Origin: a bacterium
Lineage (GTDB): Bacteria; Bacteroidota; Bacteroidia; Flavobacteriales; Schleiferiaceae
DNA length: 55,220 nucleotides
Assembly: GCA_016125155.1 (NCBI GenBank)
Contig: WGMI01000029.1
Location: 1 to 55,220 of the forward strand
Direction of reading: 5' to 3'
Shown here: in pieces, positions 16,755-25,294 of the stretch
Numbering within the stretch: position 1 is the first letter of the stretch
Layout: every line of letters starts with the position of its first letter
Notes under the pieces: model-generated
The model's input: only the letters and a program-made list of their open reading frames with translations
The model's database searches: none
What the model was told of the DNA's origin: nothing
Translations under genes and position numbers: made by a program

Positions 16755-17552
16755 GTGAGGTTTGTGTTGGTCCTTTGGTTTGGGGGTTGTGCGGCTCAGT
16801 CTTCGGTAGAGATTGGAAGCGGTAGGTCGGAGATCTGCGGTCGCGTTCACCCCTTGACTGAGGCGGTCTGGTCGGTGTTCGGTCAAAGCTCGCTTCTGAC
16901 AGATGTACCCCATCTGCAGGTTGGGCTCGAGCACCGCCAACTGCCCCAGACACCGAATGCCTCCCTACAGCGATGTGCAGTTGCCTTACCGATAAATATG
17001 AAATCGGCCGCGGGCATTGGAATTGAGCGCTCGGGCTATTCGGATTTCGCAGAAATCCGGTTAATACCCAGCTACGCCTTGCGTCTAAACGAGAAAACAG
17101 CCCTTGGCACCCGCATCGAATTGCTTCGATGGCAGGCTTCAGATCACGCTTCGGTTCATACACTGGTCGCAGGGGTTTACGCTCAATACAAGTCCAGCCC
17201 CAAAACAACCGTTTTTGCGGCAATATTCAATCCGAATCGGAGTTCCGCGGGCAAAATTTACCCGATCCGGACGCCAACTTTAGGTCAGATATCCGCCCGG
17301 TACTGTCCATCCTCTTCAGTAACAGTAGGAGTCCAGTACCATTGGGAAGTGCAATCTGAACGGTTGCATCTGGGCAGTTTGCTTCGATTTGCAGACAACT
17401 TTGAATGGGGTTTGGGATGGATGAGCCAACCCGGGTGTTGGACGTCAGGGGCCACATGGACCTACGGGCCTTGGAAGTGTACCGCCTCTGCCCTGTTGGG
17501 CTTTGGTGTTCCTGGTTCGCTCGCGATTTCGCTGATCTATGGCGCCACTTGA
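16755..17552 (+). CDS. Hypothetical outer-membrane beta-barrel-like protein
   Basis: 265 residues, not recognised as a named family. A short hydrophobic N-terminus (MRFVLVLWFGGCAAQSS) acts as a signal peptide. The rest shows alternating polar/hydrophobic strands with many aromatic and glycine residues (for example LGQISARYCPSSSVTVGVQYHW, WGLGWMSQPG), consistent with a small outer-membrane barrel or PorV-like structure. Its 3' end overlaps the next outer-membrane gene by 14 bases, so the two are translationally coupled and likely work together. It is divergent from the propeller kinase, with about 95 bases between the starts. Confidence 0.6.
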   Translation: MRFVLVLWFGGCAAQSSVEIGSGRSEICGRVHPLTEAVWSVFGQSSLLTDVPHLQVGLEHRQLPQTPNASLQRCAVALPINMKSAAGIGIERSGYSDFAEIRLIPSYALRLNEKTALGTRIELLRWQASDHASVHTLVAGVYAQYKSSPKTTVFAAIFNPNRSSAGKIYPIRTPTLGQISARYCPSSSVTVGVQYHWEVQSERLHLGSLLRFADNFEWGLGWMSQPGCWTSGATWTYGPWKCTASALLGFGVPGSLAISLIYGAT

Positions 17553-19617
17553 CTCCAGTTGGAGGGCGACTCCAATCGCCTCGGTGCGCAAGGTTTTGGG
17601 GTCGGTCTTGTTCGTGGCATGGTTCTGCCAAGTCGGTGTACATGCTCAAGAAATCCCCGTCGAGCCGCTGGATATGGAATTCAGCGATCCTGATTTGAGC
17701 TCTGGAGCCGCAGAAGACCTCTGGACCGATCGGGGACAATTGCAGTGGGATGAAACAACAGCACCTATCCGACCCTTGGACGCGATGGAAGTTTCGCTGG
17801 AAGAGCTTGCCTTACTACCCGGCATGGACGAATTCCGCGCGAGCAATCTGTGGCACTTTCTCCAGCGCAACGGACCACCAGCCCACCCCAACGAACTCCG
17901 AGCTGTACCGGGTTTGGACTCCCTCCGCATTGCCGCGCTTGTGAAGCACTACAAATTGCAACCTAGGCTGGCGGTCAAAACCCATCGCCGATGGGATTGG
18001 GCCCTGCGCCATACCTGGACGTACCATTCAACCCAAGCGCGAGACCTGCGGGCCTCGGGCCAAGGAGGCGTGCCCATAGCTGGTCGAGTGCGGGTTGAAG
18101 CGGCCTACGGCACCCTGTGGAATGCCGGCTTGCTTCTCGAAACAGATGCAGGAGAACGGCTTGGATACAACATCCACCCCAACAGTCCCTTTCCCGTTGA
18201 TCATTGGAACGGATTCATCGCCTGGAAGGCACCCCCATCGAAGCGATCTTGGTGGCCGAGCCGGTTACTTCTGGGCCATTTTCAGATGGAAACGGGACAG
18301 GGAATGGGTCTGTGGACCCTTCCCGGATTCAACGCCCCTGCGGGCAGCCTGATGCGCCATGCACGCGGAATGAGGCCCTATGCGGGTTCCGATGAAGACC
18401 ATGGACTGTTGGGCATCGGGGTAGAATGGCGCTCGAATCTCTGGAAATTCGAAGCATACGCCTCTTCCCGATCCCGGGATGCCCGGCTGGAAAACGGCCT
18501 CCCCGCGGCGCTGCGCAGCGGCGGAATCCATCGAAGCGAATCCGAGCGCTTGGGAAAAGACCAATGGAAAGCAGACCGCTGGGGTGGTCAGGTGACCTAT
18601 TCGGGAGAAAAACTCAGACTCAGTTCAGGGCTACACCAGCAGCAACTCAGACCGTCGAATAGCGAAGTGAAAGAACTTGTTGCCAAGAGGTCCGTCCCAC
18701 TGTGGACCACCTCTTGGCTGATACCCTGGGGTGCTATGCGCTTTTATGGAGAAGGAGCGCTCACCATGCCCGATGCCCGCACACGGTGGGCCTGGACCAC
18801 AGGCATTGACTGGGACTTGCCCTCTGACGTTCGCATGGGGTTGAAAGTGGAGCGTTCGACCCCCGAATTTGTCGTGCTTTCGGGCCAGCTGCTCCGTGAT
18901 TTCAAGCCGGCTCCCCAATGGAACGCCTACTGGAACACCACCCTGGGGCTGGGTCGCGGGCTGCGAGCTACGGCAGGAATATTGTACCGCCGCATCGAAA
19001 ATGAAGCCCCTTCTGCTCCACTGGTTTCGTACCAGATGATGGGCGCTTTGGAGTGGAATCTGTCGCGATTTCACAAAGTGCAGTTCAGAGCTCAAACCCG
19101 GCTCGATGCGGAATTTACCCAAGCGGAAGACAGTCCTTTCGAGACGATACAAGAAGAGGCGCGGACCAATTATATCCTCCAATGGCAATGGAACCCTATT
19201 CCCAGCCAAATATGGACTTTTAGGCATGTTCGAAACCAGGCGAACAATCAAGACGCGGCCGGAGGTCCCTCAACCCATCGAGGGTTTGGCTGGGCATTGA
19301 GCTCCCAATTTGAATCGACACGCGCACTCGCGGAACGAACCGAAGAAAAGCGCTGGCGTTGCACCCTGCAGGCCTTTTGGGTCTATGCCCCTGTATGGGA
19401 CAATCGGATTTACTTCTACGAGGCAGGCCCTCCAGGTCAATTTAGCGTTCCGGCCTACGGCGGGCAATCTTGGGGCGTGAATGGCTTGCTGCGGTTGGCA
19501 CTCAGCCCGGGGCATCGATTGTGGGTGCGCCTAGGGCGAAAAGAGCGGTACGAAACGGAAACCAGGGATCGAGAAAATCCGTATACTATTCAGATACAGT
19601 GGGATGCCCACTGGTAA
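17539..19617 (+). CDS. Outer-membrane protein with N-terminal helix-hairpin-helix region
   Basis: 692 residues. After a signal peptide (hydrophobic VLGSVLFVAWFCQVGVHAQ, residues about 20-38) comes a region of about 90 residues with two ComEA-like helix-hairpin-helix motifs, LALLPGMDEFRASNL and ELRAVPGLDSLRIAAL. The remaining roughly 550 residues are strand-rich with many Trp and Tyr, consistent with a large outer-membrane barrel. Such HhH-plus-barrel proteins are, from memory, widespread in Bacteroidota with no assigned role; DNA contact is suggested by the HhH motifs but unproven. It overlaps the upstream gene by 14 bases and the convergent aroA by 32 bases. Confidence 0.72.
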   Translation: MAPLDSSWRATPIASVRKVLGSVLFVAWFCQVGVHAQEIPVEPLDMEFSDPDLSSGAAEDLWTDRGQLQWDETTAPIRPLDAMEVSLEELALLPGMDEFRASNLWHFLQRNGPPAHPNELRAVPGLDSLRIAALVKHYKLQPRLAVKTHRRWDWALRHTWTYHSTQARDLRASGQGGVPIAGRVRVEAAYGTLWNAGLLLETDAGERLGYNIHPNSPFPVDHWNGFIAWKAPPSKRSWWPSRLLLGHFQMETGQGMGLWTLPGFNAPAGSLMRHARGMRPYAGSDEDHGLLGIGVEWRSNLWKFEAYASSRSRDARLENGLPAALRSGGIHRSESERLGKDQWKADRWGGQVTYSGEKLRLSSGLHQQQLRPSNSEVKELVAKRSVPLWTTSWLIPWGAMRFYGEGALTMPDARTRWAWTTGIDWDLPSDVRMGLKVERSTPEFVVLSGQLLRDFKPAPQWNAYWNTTLGLGRGLRATAGILYRRIENEAPSAPLVSYQMMGALEWNLSRFHKVQFRAQTRLDAEFTQAEDSPFETIQEEARTNYILQWQWNPIPSQIWTFRHVRNQANNQDAAGGPSTHRGFGWALSSQFESTRALAERTEEKRWRCTLQAFWVYAPVWDNRIYFYEAGPPGQFSVPAYGGQSWGVNGLLRLALSPGHRLWVRLGRKERYETETRDRENPYTIQIQWDAHW

Positions 19618-20848
19618 GGTCAAAACCCAGTCGTTGAAACTCTGTCCAGAACCCCGGAAAGGACTTGGAAACCGTCCCGGCTCCTACCAGCCTCAACGGT
19701 CCAAAGCGGGCCCAAGCAGCACAACCCATGGCCAGCCGATGATCGCCCAAACTGTCAAAGTGCAGCCGGTCCGGCCGAACAGAACCGTTTTCGAGTTCCA
19801 GCACACCGGGGTTCGTGGTTGCTGCCCGACCGTGCAGCGAAAGTCGAGCGTGCAAGGCGTGCAACCGCTGGGACTCTTTGAGGTCCAAGGTGTGCAACCC
19901 GCAGAGCACTACCGGCATACCAACAGCCTGATACATATGCGCCATTCCCACGGCCAGATCGGGCCATGCCGAAGCATCCGTCCGGAATTTTTGATCCGTG
20001 CGGGGCGGGCGGATTCGCTGGAACGCCCACCCTCCATCGGAAGCGGCGGCCTCCACGCCCAAAGTTTCGATCAGCGAGAGCAAGGCCTGATCGGGTTGGG
20101 TGCCCTGAGCACTCAATCCGAGAAACTCCAATGCATTGCAACAGCCCAACACCAGGGCCTGGACGAAATAAACCACTGAACTCCAGTCGCGCTCCGGCGA
20201 CAGCACAAACCGCACCGAGGGAGAAGCAGGGGCTTCTTGAATCTGATACCCCGCTTCAAAAGCGCCAATGTCAAATCCGGCCGAGCGCATCAGTTGGGCC
20301 GTGAGTTCGAGATACGGTGCCGAGGCAGGCTCGGGCCCCGTATATAGGGTCAACCCTCCTTTGAGTTTGGGACCGATCATCATCAACGCTGAAGCGAACT
20401 GGCTCGATTGAGTCGAATCGACCTTAACCGAACCTCCGCGCAAACCCGAGCCGGAGACACGGATCGGGAACTGCCCGATTTCTCCGAGTTCTTCGATGGT
20501 AGCCCCGAGCGATCGCAGCGCTTCGATGAGCGGCGCCAAGGGGCGTTCTCGTCCCCGACCCGAACCGTCAATAATCCCTTCCCAACCCATGGCACAGGCG
20601 CAGGCCGTAAAAAATCGGGCCGAAGTACCCGCCATCCCGAAGTCCACCCGATCTGACTGTTGGAGCAGAGCGTTTTGAAGCAAACGCACATCGTCGGAGT
20701 CGGGGATGATAGAGCCTTCGACCTGATTGGGATACAGATGGGTCAGCATCAAAATGCGGTTCTGAATGCTCTTGGCGTAGGGCAATTCAATCTGCACCTG
20801 GTCGCGCACCTGGCCGTCCCAGAGAACGATGTGCTCAGTGGCCTCCAC
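19586..20848 (-). CDS. aroA: 3-phosphoshikimate 1-carboxyvinyltransferase AroA (EPSP synthase)
   Basis: Transfers the enolpyruvyl group of PEP to shikimate-3-phosphate, sixth step of the shikimate pathway. 420 residues from the GTG at 20848, which starts inside the end of aroB (14-base overlap). Family residues: Lys-Ser-x-x-x-Arg in LPYAKSIQNRI, GTSARFFTACA (a variant of GTAMRFLTA), SSQFASALMMIGP, RDWSSVVYF, and DHRLAMG near the C-terminus. Motifs differ from the E. coli enzyme in the way usual for Bacteroidota. The open frame upstream of the GTG is the antisense-like shadow of aroB and was not used. The stop lies 32 bases inside the convergent outer-membrane gene. Confidence 0.92.
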   Translation of the reverse strand: MEATEHIVLWDGQVRDQVQIELPYAKSIQNRILMLTHLYPNQVEGSIIPDSDDVRLLQNALLQQSDRVDFGMAGTSARFFTACACAMGWEGIIDGSGRGRERPLAPLIEALRSLGATIEELGEIGQFPIRVSGSGLRGGSVKVDSTQSSQFASALMMIGPKLKGGLTLYTGPEPASAPYLELTAQLMRSAGFDIGAFEAGYQIQEAPASPSVRFVLSPERDWSSVVYFVQALVLGCCNALEFLGLSAQGTQPDQALLSLIETLGVEAAASDGGWAFQRIRPPRTDQKFRTDASAWPDLAVGMAHMYQAVGMPVVLCGLHTLDLKESQRLHALHARLSLHGRAATTNPGVLELENGSVRPDRLHFDSLGDHRLAMGCAAWARFGPLRLVGAGTVSKSFPGFWTEFQRLGFDLTSGHPTVSE

Positions 20849-21932
20849 AACCCCATTCCAATTGGATGGCCGACGTGAAGTCGGACTCGGTGCACTCGAC
20901 CCCCCAACGCCCCTTCCCGATGCGCTCGGGCAGCGCCAAACGCAGAGCTCCGCCGCGGTTCTTTTTGTCGAAACGCGCAAAGTGCAAAAGCCGTTCGGCC
21001 TTGAGCGGGACCGATTCTTCCAAATTCCCGAGCCGCCTCAACACGCCCAGAACCATTTCCCTTTCCTCCAGGTCTTCAAACGCCTTGGCCAAATGCAATT
21101 CAACCCGCATTCCAAACAACACCGCCTCGCCGTGGGCAATGGGGCGTCTTTTTTCGAGAAAGACGGATTCCAGCGCATGACCCACCGTATGTCCGAAATT
21201 GAGCATGGCCCTCGACCCGCGTTCGTCGGGGTCTGAAGCCACGCAATCGAGTTTTAAACGGGCACTCGTGCGAATCCACCCTTGTGCTTCAGACGTTGCG
21301 CTTTGCAACGCTTCCACCCACCGGCTTTCTGCTGCCACGAGTTCGCCCCAATGCGCTTCGGAAAGCATCAAACCTTGTTTGAGCATTTCGGCGAGCCCTT
21401 GACGGATTTCTGACTCGGGCAAGGTTCGCAAAAATCCGGGCCAGACACCGACGAATTCCGGCTGGGCAAAGCGCCCGGCGAGGTTCTTCACCCCCTCCAC
21501 ATCGACCCCGGTCTTTCCGCCCAAGGATGCATCGACCATGGCGAGCAAACTAGTGGGAATGAGGCCAAAGCGAATTCCCCTTTGGTAGACCGAGGCCACA
21601 AAGCCCCCAAAATCGGTGACCACCCCCCCGCCCAAGGCGATGAGCAGCGAACTTCGATCGGCTCCCAACGCCGACAATTGCTGCATCAACTCGGGAACCC
21701 GGGTCCAATCCTTCGATGCCTCCCCCGGCGGAATGTTCAACACATGGAGCGGAATCGCTTCCGGCCAATGCGCTTTGAACAAGGGCAGGCAATGGGTGTT
21801 GGTGTTGTGGTCGGTCAAAACAAAGACCGAAGTAGGGGGCGGATTTAACCCGGAGAGCGCGCGCATCCGGTCGCCGAACGCCCCCCGTTCTTCGATAAAC
21901 CACAAAGACTCATGCACGGATTCCAGCCCCAT
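20835..21932 (-). CDS. aroB: 3-dehydroquinate synthase AroB
   Basis: 365 residues. Converts DAHP to 3-dehydroquinate with NAD and a divalent metal, second step of the shikimate pathway. Visible motifs: LIALGGGVVTDFGGFVAS (NAD-binding), PTSLLAMVDASLGGKTGVD, RQGLAEMLKQGLM (metal-ligand Glu), and the His ligands in LNFGHTVGHALE and RPIAHGEAV. It is the first gene of an aroB-aroA pair with overlapping ends. The ATG at 21932 overlaps the 5' side of the open frame of the divergent proline dehydrogenase, whose true start is at 21990, leaving 57 bases between the starts. Confidence 0.95.
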   Translation of the reverse strand: MGLESVHESLWFIEERGAFGDRMRALSGLNPPPTSVFVLTDHNTNTHCLPLFKAHWPEAIPLHVLNIPPGEASKDWTRVPELMQQLSALGADRSSLLIALGGGVVTDFGGFVASVYQRGIRFGLIPTSLLAMVDASLGGKTGVDVEGVKNLAGRFAQPEFVGVWPGFLRTLPESEIRQGLAEMLKQGLMLSEAHWGELVAAESRWVEALQSATSEAQGWIRTSARLKLDCVASDPDERGSRAMLNFGHTVGHALESVFLEKRRPIAHGEAVLFGMRVELHLAKAFEDLEEREMVLGVLRRLGNLEESVPLKAERLLHFARFDKKNRGGALRLALPERIGKGRWGVECTESDFTSAIQLEWGCGGH

Positions 21933-21957
21933 TCGCTCAAAGGTAGACGCGCAAAAG

Positions 21958-21965
21958 TATCTTTG
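21958..21965 (+). promoter_or_regulatory. Bacteroidota -7 box (TATCTTTG) before proline dehydrogenase
   Basis: TATCTTTG fits TANNTTTG and ends 24 bases before the ATG at 21990. It lies in the short divergent spacer shared with aroB. Confidence 0.45.
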
Positions 21966-21989
21966 CCCGCCCTCAAAAAAACGCCTTCT

Positions 21990-23153
21990 ATGGTCGATTA
22001 CGCCAATACCGAAATTGCCTTCAAGATGCGCTCGAATGGGGAGCTGCGCAGGGCAGAATGGCTATTCGAACTGCTGGGACACCCCGGCTTGGTGAAAGTG
22101 GGGAGCCGGACGGCGCTCTGGGCCTTGCGGCAAGGGCTTCCGATTCAAGGATTGGTGCGTCAAACGGTATTCCGGCAATTTTGCGGAGGGGAGACCATGG
22201 ACGAATGCGCCCCAGTCATTCAGCGGATGAAGGGGTTTGGCGTGCACTCGATCCTGGACTACAGCGTCGAGGGTAAAGAGCGCGAAAGCGATTTTGTTCG
22301 AACTGCCCAGGTGACCATCGACGCGCTCCGGTTTTCCGCCCAGCACCCTGGTGTTCCCTTGGGCGTGTTTAAGCCCACCGGATTGGGGCGTATAGCGCTC
22401 TGGGAAAAAGTAAGCGCACAGCGCGGATTGAACATCGAAGAACAAAGCGAGTGGGAACGGGTACGCCATCGGGTGCAGAATGTGTGCTTGGCCGCGCGGA
22501 ACGCCAGGGTGCCCTTGATGTTTGACGCCGAAGAAAGCTGGATGCAAGACGCGGCCGATGACCTGTGTCTTGAAATGATGCGGCTCCACAACCGCGAACG
22601 CGTTTGGGTATACAACACGGTTCAAATGTACCGCCACGACCGATTGGCCTATGTTCAGAGTTGTATAGAAATGTCTGAAAAAGAGGGCTTTAAAGTGGGA
22701 TTCAAGGTCGTTCGAGGGGCCTACATGGAAAAGGAGCGCGAGCGGGCCGAATCCCTGGGCTATCCCTCGCCGATTCAGCCCGACAAAACGGCCACCGACC
22801 AGGACTACGACCGCGCCATTGAACTCTTGCTCGAACACCTCGACAGAACGGCGCTGGTGGCCGGCACCCACAACGAAGAGAGCTGTCGCAAACTGGTAGC
22901 GCTCATGGGGAGTCGGAAAATACCCGCCTCCGATGCAAGGGTTTGGTTCAGCCAACTCTATGGAATGAGCGACAACCTCAGTTTTAATCTGGCAGCAGAG
23001 GGCTACAATGTGGTGAAATACCTGCCCTTTGGGCCTGTGGCAGACGTTATGCCTTATTTGATTCGCAGGGCCGAAGAAAACACTTCGATTGGGGGGCAAA
23101 CCGGAAGAGAGCTCCGGCTGATCCGTCAGGAACTCAAGCGCCGAAAGCGATAG
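21990..23153 (+). CDS. Proline dehydrogenase family protein
   Basis: 387 residues. Flavoenzyme that oxidises proline to pyrroline-5-carboxylate, passing electrons to quinone; a stand-alone PRODH rather than a PutA fusion, as no aldehyde dehydrogenase domain follows. Family blocks: VGFKVVRGAYMEKERERA (substrate and FAD site), ALVAGTHNEES, VWFSQLYGMSDNLSFNLA and the C-terminal YLPFGPVADVMPYLIRRAEEN with the paired Arg that bind the proline carboxylate. The ATG at 21990 (MVDYANTEIAF) matches the usual Bacteroidota N-terminus; the upstream ATG at 21912 would overlap aroB and the promoter. It probably works at the inner face of the membrane. Confidence 0.93.
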   Translation: MVDYANTEIAFKMRSNGELRRAEWLFELLGHPGLVKVGSRTALWALRQGLPIQGLVRQTVFRQFCGGETMDECAPVIQRMKGFGVHSILDYSVEGKERESDFVRTAQVTIDALRFSAQHPGVPLGVFKPTGLGRIALWEKVSAQRGLNIEEQSEWERVRHRVQNVCLAARNARVPLMFDAEESWMQDAADDLCLEMMRLHNRERVWVYNTVQMYRHDRLAYVQSCIEMSEKEGFKVGFKVVRGAYMEKERERAESLGYPSPIQPDKTATDQDYDRAIELLLEHLDRTALVAGTHNEESCRKLVALMGSRKIPASDARVWFSQLYGMSDNLSFNLAAEGYNVVKYLPFGPVADVMPYLIRRAEENTSIGGQTGRELRLIRQELKRRKR

Positions 23154-23187
23154 CCATCAAAGGCAGGAACCGAAAACAGCATCCAAA

Positions 23188-23574
23188 CTACTCCAGCCCC
23201 CACTGAACCAACCGGGCCACCGAATCGCAATTGGCCCACACTCCGTGCCAGTTGGGCTCTGAACCTTTACTGACCACGAAATACTCCCTGCACGAATCCA
23301 AATCGGTTCGGCTTTTTTTGAAATCTACCTTGCCGCTCCGAAACACCGCGGCCACGTCTGACGAATCGATGCCCGCTGCGCGCATCTCCTCGCGGTCTGC
23401 AGGGCTCATCACCACCCGCTTTTTGGACAAGTCGTAGAGCACCCGATCGTTGGGAAAATAACTGCAGCGAATATCTCGGGAGCCAAAAAAGAAATAGGCC
23501 AAGATGCTCCCAAGGGTCAGTCCCACCGCAAAAAAGGCCGATCGTCGTCCGAAGCCTTCGAACATTTCGCTCAT
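23188..23574 (-). CDS. DUF4258-like protein with one N-terminal membrane segment
   Basis: 128 residues from the ATG at 23574. A membrane segment at about 11-30 (AFFAVGLTLGSILAYFFFG) is followed by a soluble part with CSYFPNDRVLYDL, DSCREYFV and a C-terminal NCDSVARLVQW. It recalls DUF4258-containing proteins encoded next to alanine dehydrogenase in other Bacteroidota. Function unknown. The ATG overlaps the alanine dehydrogenase stop by 4 bases (ATGA), making it the last gene of the tsaE-ald unit. In-frame Met codons further upstream lie inside ald and were not used. Confidence 0.72.
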   Translation of the reverse strand: MSEMFEGFGRRSAFFAVGLTLGSILAYFFFGSRDIRCSYFPNDRVLYDLSKKRVVMSPADREEMRAAGIDSSDVAAVFRSGKVDFKKSRTDLDSCREYFVVSKGSEPNWHGVWANCDSVARLVQWGLE

Positions 23575-24776
23575 TGAAACAGCAAATCGGATTCCGAAAA
23601 AGGCAGATCGAAGTGATTGCCGAGCACAGGAGAAGTCAATATGCCGTTGTAGAGGTAGAGCCCGGCACGCACCCCTGGACGCCGGCGAAGGACTTCTTCG
23701 ACCCCACCGCATTCACCAATATCCAACAGCAACTGTCCGAGGACATTGCTCAATGAAAAACTGGCCGTACGGCTAACGCGGGAAGGAATGTTCGATACGC
23801 AGTAGTGCACCACCCCGTGTTTGACGTAGGTGGGCTGTTCGTGGGTCGTCAATTCGGAGGTTTCGAAACAACCGCCTTGATCAATGCTCACGTCGACCAC
23901 CACCGATCCTTCGCGCATGCGCATCACCATTTCCTCGCTGACCAGGGTCGGAGTGCGTCCGTTTTCTGAGCGCGCCGCACCTATGGCCACGTCGCACCGC
24001 TGAAGCGCCTTTCCGAGCAGTTGCTCTTGAATCATGCAGGTGTAGACGGGTTCCCGGAGCAAAGACTGCAACCTCCGCAAACGGGACAGCGAGCGGTCGA
24101 ACACCTTGACCACGGCACCCAATCCCAAAGCCGTACGTGCGGCAAAAGTCCCGACGGTACCCGCCCCAATAATCACCACTTCGGTTGGGGGAACCCCACT
24201 GACCCCTCCGAGCATATAACCCTTGCCGTCTCGGGTATTGCTCAGCAGTTCGGCGGCGATCAAGATGGCCGTATTGCCCGCGATTTCGCTCATGGATCGC
24301 ACCACGGGGAGCACCCCATCGTCGTCGACCAAGCGTTCAAACGACAAGGCGGTTATTCGCTTGTCCATCAGCTTTTTAAAGTAGTCTCGGTCGCGGGCAC
24401 CCAATTGCAAAGCGCTGATGAGCAAATTCTTAGGCTTCAGGTAATCGATTTCTTCCGCGCTCGGCGGCTCGACCTTGAGCACAATGTTGGACGCAAATAC
24501 CCCCCGCACATCCGACGTCAATTCCGCTCCGGCCTCGCTGTAGTCCCGATCGCTATACCGCGCCCCTTCTCCGGCTCCATGTTGGATCAGCACCCTGTGC
24601 CCGTTGCTGACCAAAACAGAGACCGCTTCGGGACTCAACCCGATTCGCTTTTCCTGCAAGCAAGTCTCCTTGGGGATCCCAATCTGCAAAGCGCCTCGCT
24701 TGCGCAGGGTTTCGAGAATTTCGATCTGCGTCTGAAACTCGTACAAGGGCACGTCTACCAAACTTCTCTTGCTCAT
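23571..24776 (-). CDS. ald: Alanine dehydrogenase
   Basis: 401 residues. NAD-dependent reversible deamination of L-alanine to pyruvate and ammonia. N-terminal catalytic domain with GIPKETCLQEKRIGLSP (substrate Arg and Lys) and IQHGAGEGARYSDRDY; Rossmann domain with VVIIGAGTVGTFAARTALGLGA and a VVDVSIDQGGCFETS block typical of the AlaDH/PNT superfamily. About 30 residues longer at the N-terminus than the Bacillus enzyme, a form I associate with Bacteroidota; PNT alpha subunit is less likely. Its ATG overlaps the tsaE stop by 4 bases and its own stop overlaps the DUF4258-like start by 4 bases. Confidence 0.9.
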   Translation of the reverse strand: MSKRSLVDVPLYEFQTQIEILETLRKRGALQIGIPKETCLQEKRIGLSPEAVSVLVSNGHRVLIQHGAGEGARYSDRDYSEAGAELTSDVRGVFASNIVLKVEPPSAEEIDYLKPKNLLISALQLGARDRDYFKKLMDKRITALSFERLVDDDGVLPVVRSMSEIAGNTAILIAAELLSNTRDGKGYMLGGVSGVPPTEVVIIGAGTVGTFAARTALGLGAVVKVFDRSLSRLRRLQSLLREPVYTCMIQEQLLGKALQRCDVAIGAARSENGRTPTLVSEEMVMRMREGSVVVDVSIDQGGCFETSELTTHEQPTYVKHGVVHYCVSNIPSRVSRTASFSLSNVLGQLLLDIGECGGVEEVLRRRPGVRAGLYLYNGILTSPVLGNHFDLPFSESDLLFQ

Positions 24777-25219
24777 AGGCGGTAAACCGTAAAGATACGC
24801 GCTGCCGAAACCACCCTGTCGGGCTGTTCGTCCTCAAACCGCAATTCGATTTCGAGTCGGCGATCCGGCAACAAGCCTTCGGCGCGCTCGGGCCATTCGA
24901 CCAAACACAGGGCCCCTGAATCGAACAGTTCTTCTACCCCCAAATCGCGGACCGCTTCTTCTCCGTCCAACCGATACCAATCGAGGTGGTAGATGGGATG
25001 GCCGTCTCGATCGCGGTATTCGTGGATCAGTCCAAAACTCGGACTGCCCACCCCATCTCGTACCCCCAAGGCGGCGCATACGGCCCGACACAATGCGGTT
25101 TTGCCCGCGCCCATCGGCCCGCGCAAGGCCCACACACCCCGGGGCATTTCGCGCAACAACTCCTCCGCCAGGCCCTGGAGTTCTGCTTCGCGCTCAATGC
25201 GTTGTACCAGGGAAAACAT
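24773..25219 (-). CDS. tsaE: tRNA threonylcarbamoyladenosine biosynthesis ATPase TsaE
   Basis: 148 residues. ATPase subunit of the complex that adds threonylcarbamoyl to A37 of ANN-decoding tRNAs, together with TsaB and TsaD. Walker A is RGPMGAGKTALC (Lys40), then SPSFGLIHEY and YHLDWYRLDG with the conserved Asp, and LCLVEWPERAEGLLP with the W-P-E motif near residue 105. First gene of a tsaE-ald-DUF4258 unit. A TATTTTTG -7 box lies only 4 bases upstream of the ATG, so the transcript may be nearly leaderless. tsaB and tsaD are outside the window. Confidence 0.95.
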   Translation of the reverse strand: MFSLVQRIEREAELQGLAEELLREMPRGVWALRGPMGAGKTALCRAVCAALGVRDGVGSPSFGLIHEYRDRDGHPIYHLDWYRLDGEEAVRDLGVEELFDSGALCLVEWPERAEGLLPDRRLEIELRFEDEQPDRVVSAARIFTVYRL

Positions 25220-25223
25220 GGCT

Positions 25224-25231
25224 CAAAAATA
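25224..25231 (-). promoter_or_regulatory. Bacteroidota -7 box (TATTTTTG) abutting the tsaE start
   Basis: On the minus strand TATTTTTG matches TANNTTTG but lies only four bases before the ATG at 25219. If used, transcription would begin at or just inside the coding region, implying a leaderless message. It could equally be a chance match. Confidence 0.3.
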
Positions 25232-25270
25232 AAGGAGTACGGGCAGCCGTTTCGGTGTAGGCAGCTGGGT

Positions 25271-25278
25271 TACCTTTG
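25271..25278 (+). promoter_or_regulatory. Bacteroidota -7 box (TACCTTTG) before the small acidic protein gene
   Basis: TACCTTTG fits TANNTTTG and ends 16 bases before the ATG at 25295. It would drive the small acidic protein and the overlapping MATE gene. Confidence 0.45.
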
Positions 25279-25294
25279 GCCAAATCCGCACGCC

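Noticed and set aside
16660-17223. N-terminal extension of the propeller kinase by about 188 residues
   Set aside because: The stretch is basic and low in protein-like pattern, and overlaps the divergent outer-membrane gene with its signal peptide.
24986-25294. Longer version of the small acidic protein (185 residues)
   Set aside because: The added part is antisense to tsaE, lacks family resemblance, and precedes a consensus -7 box and the conserved MIPKF start.
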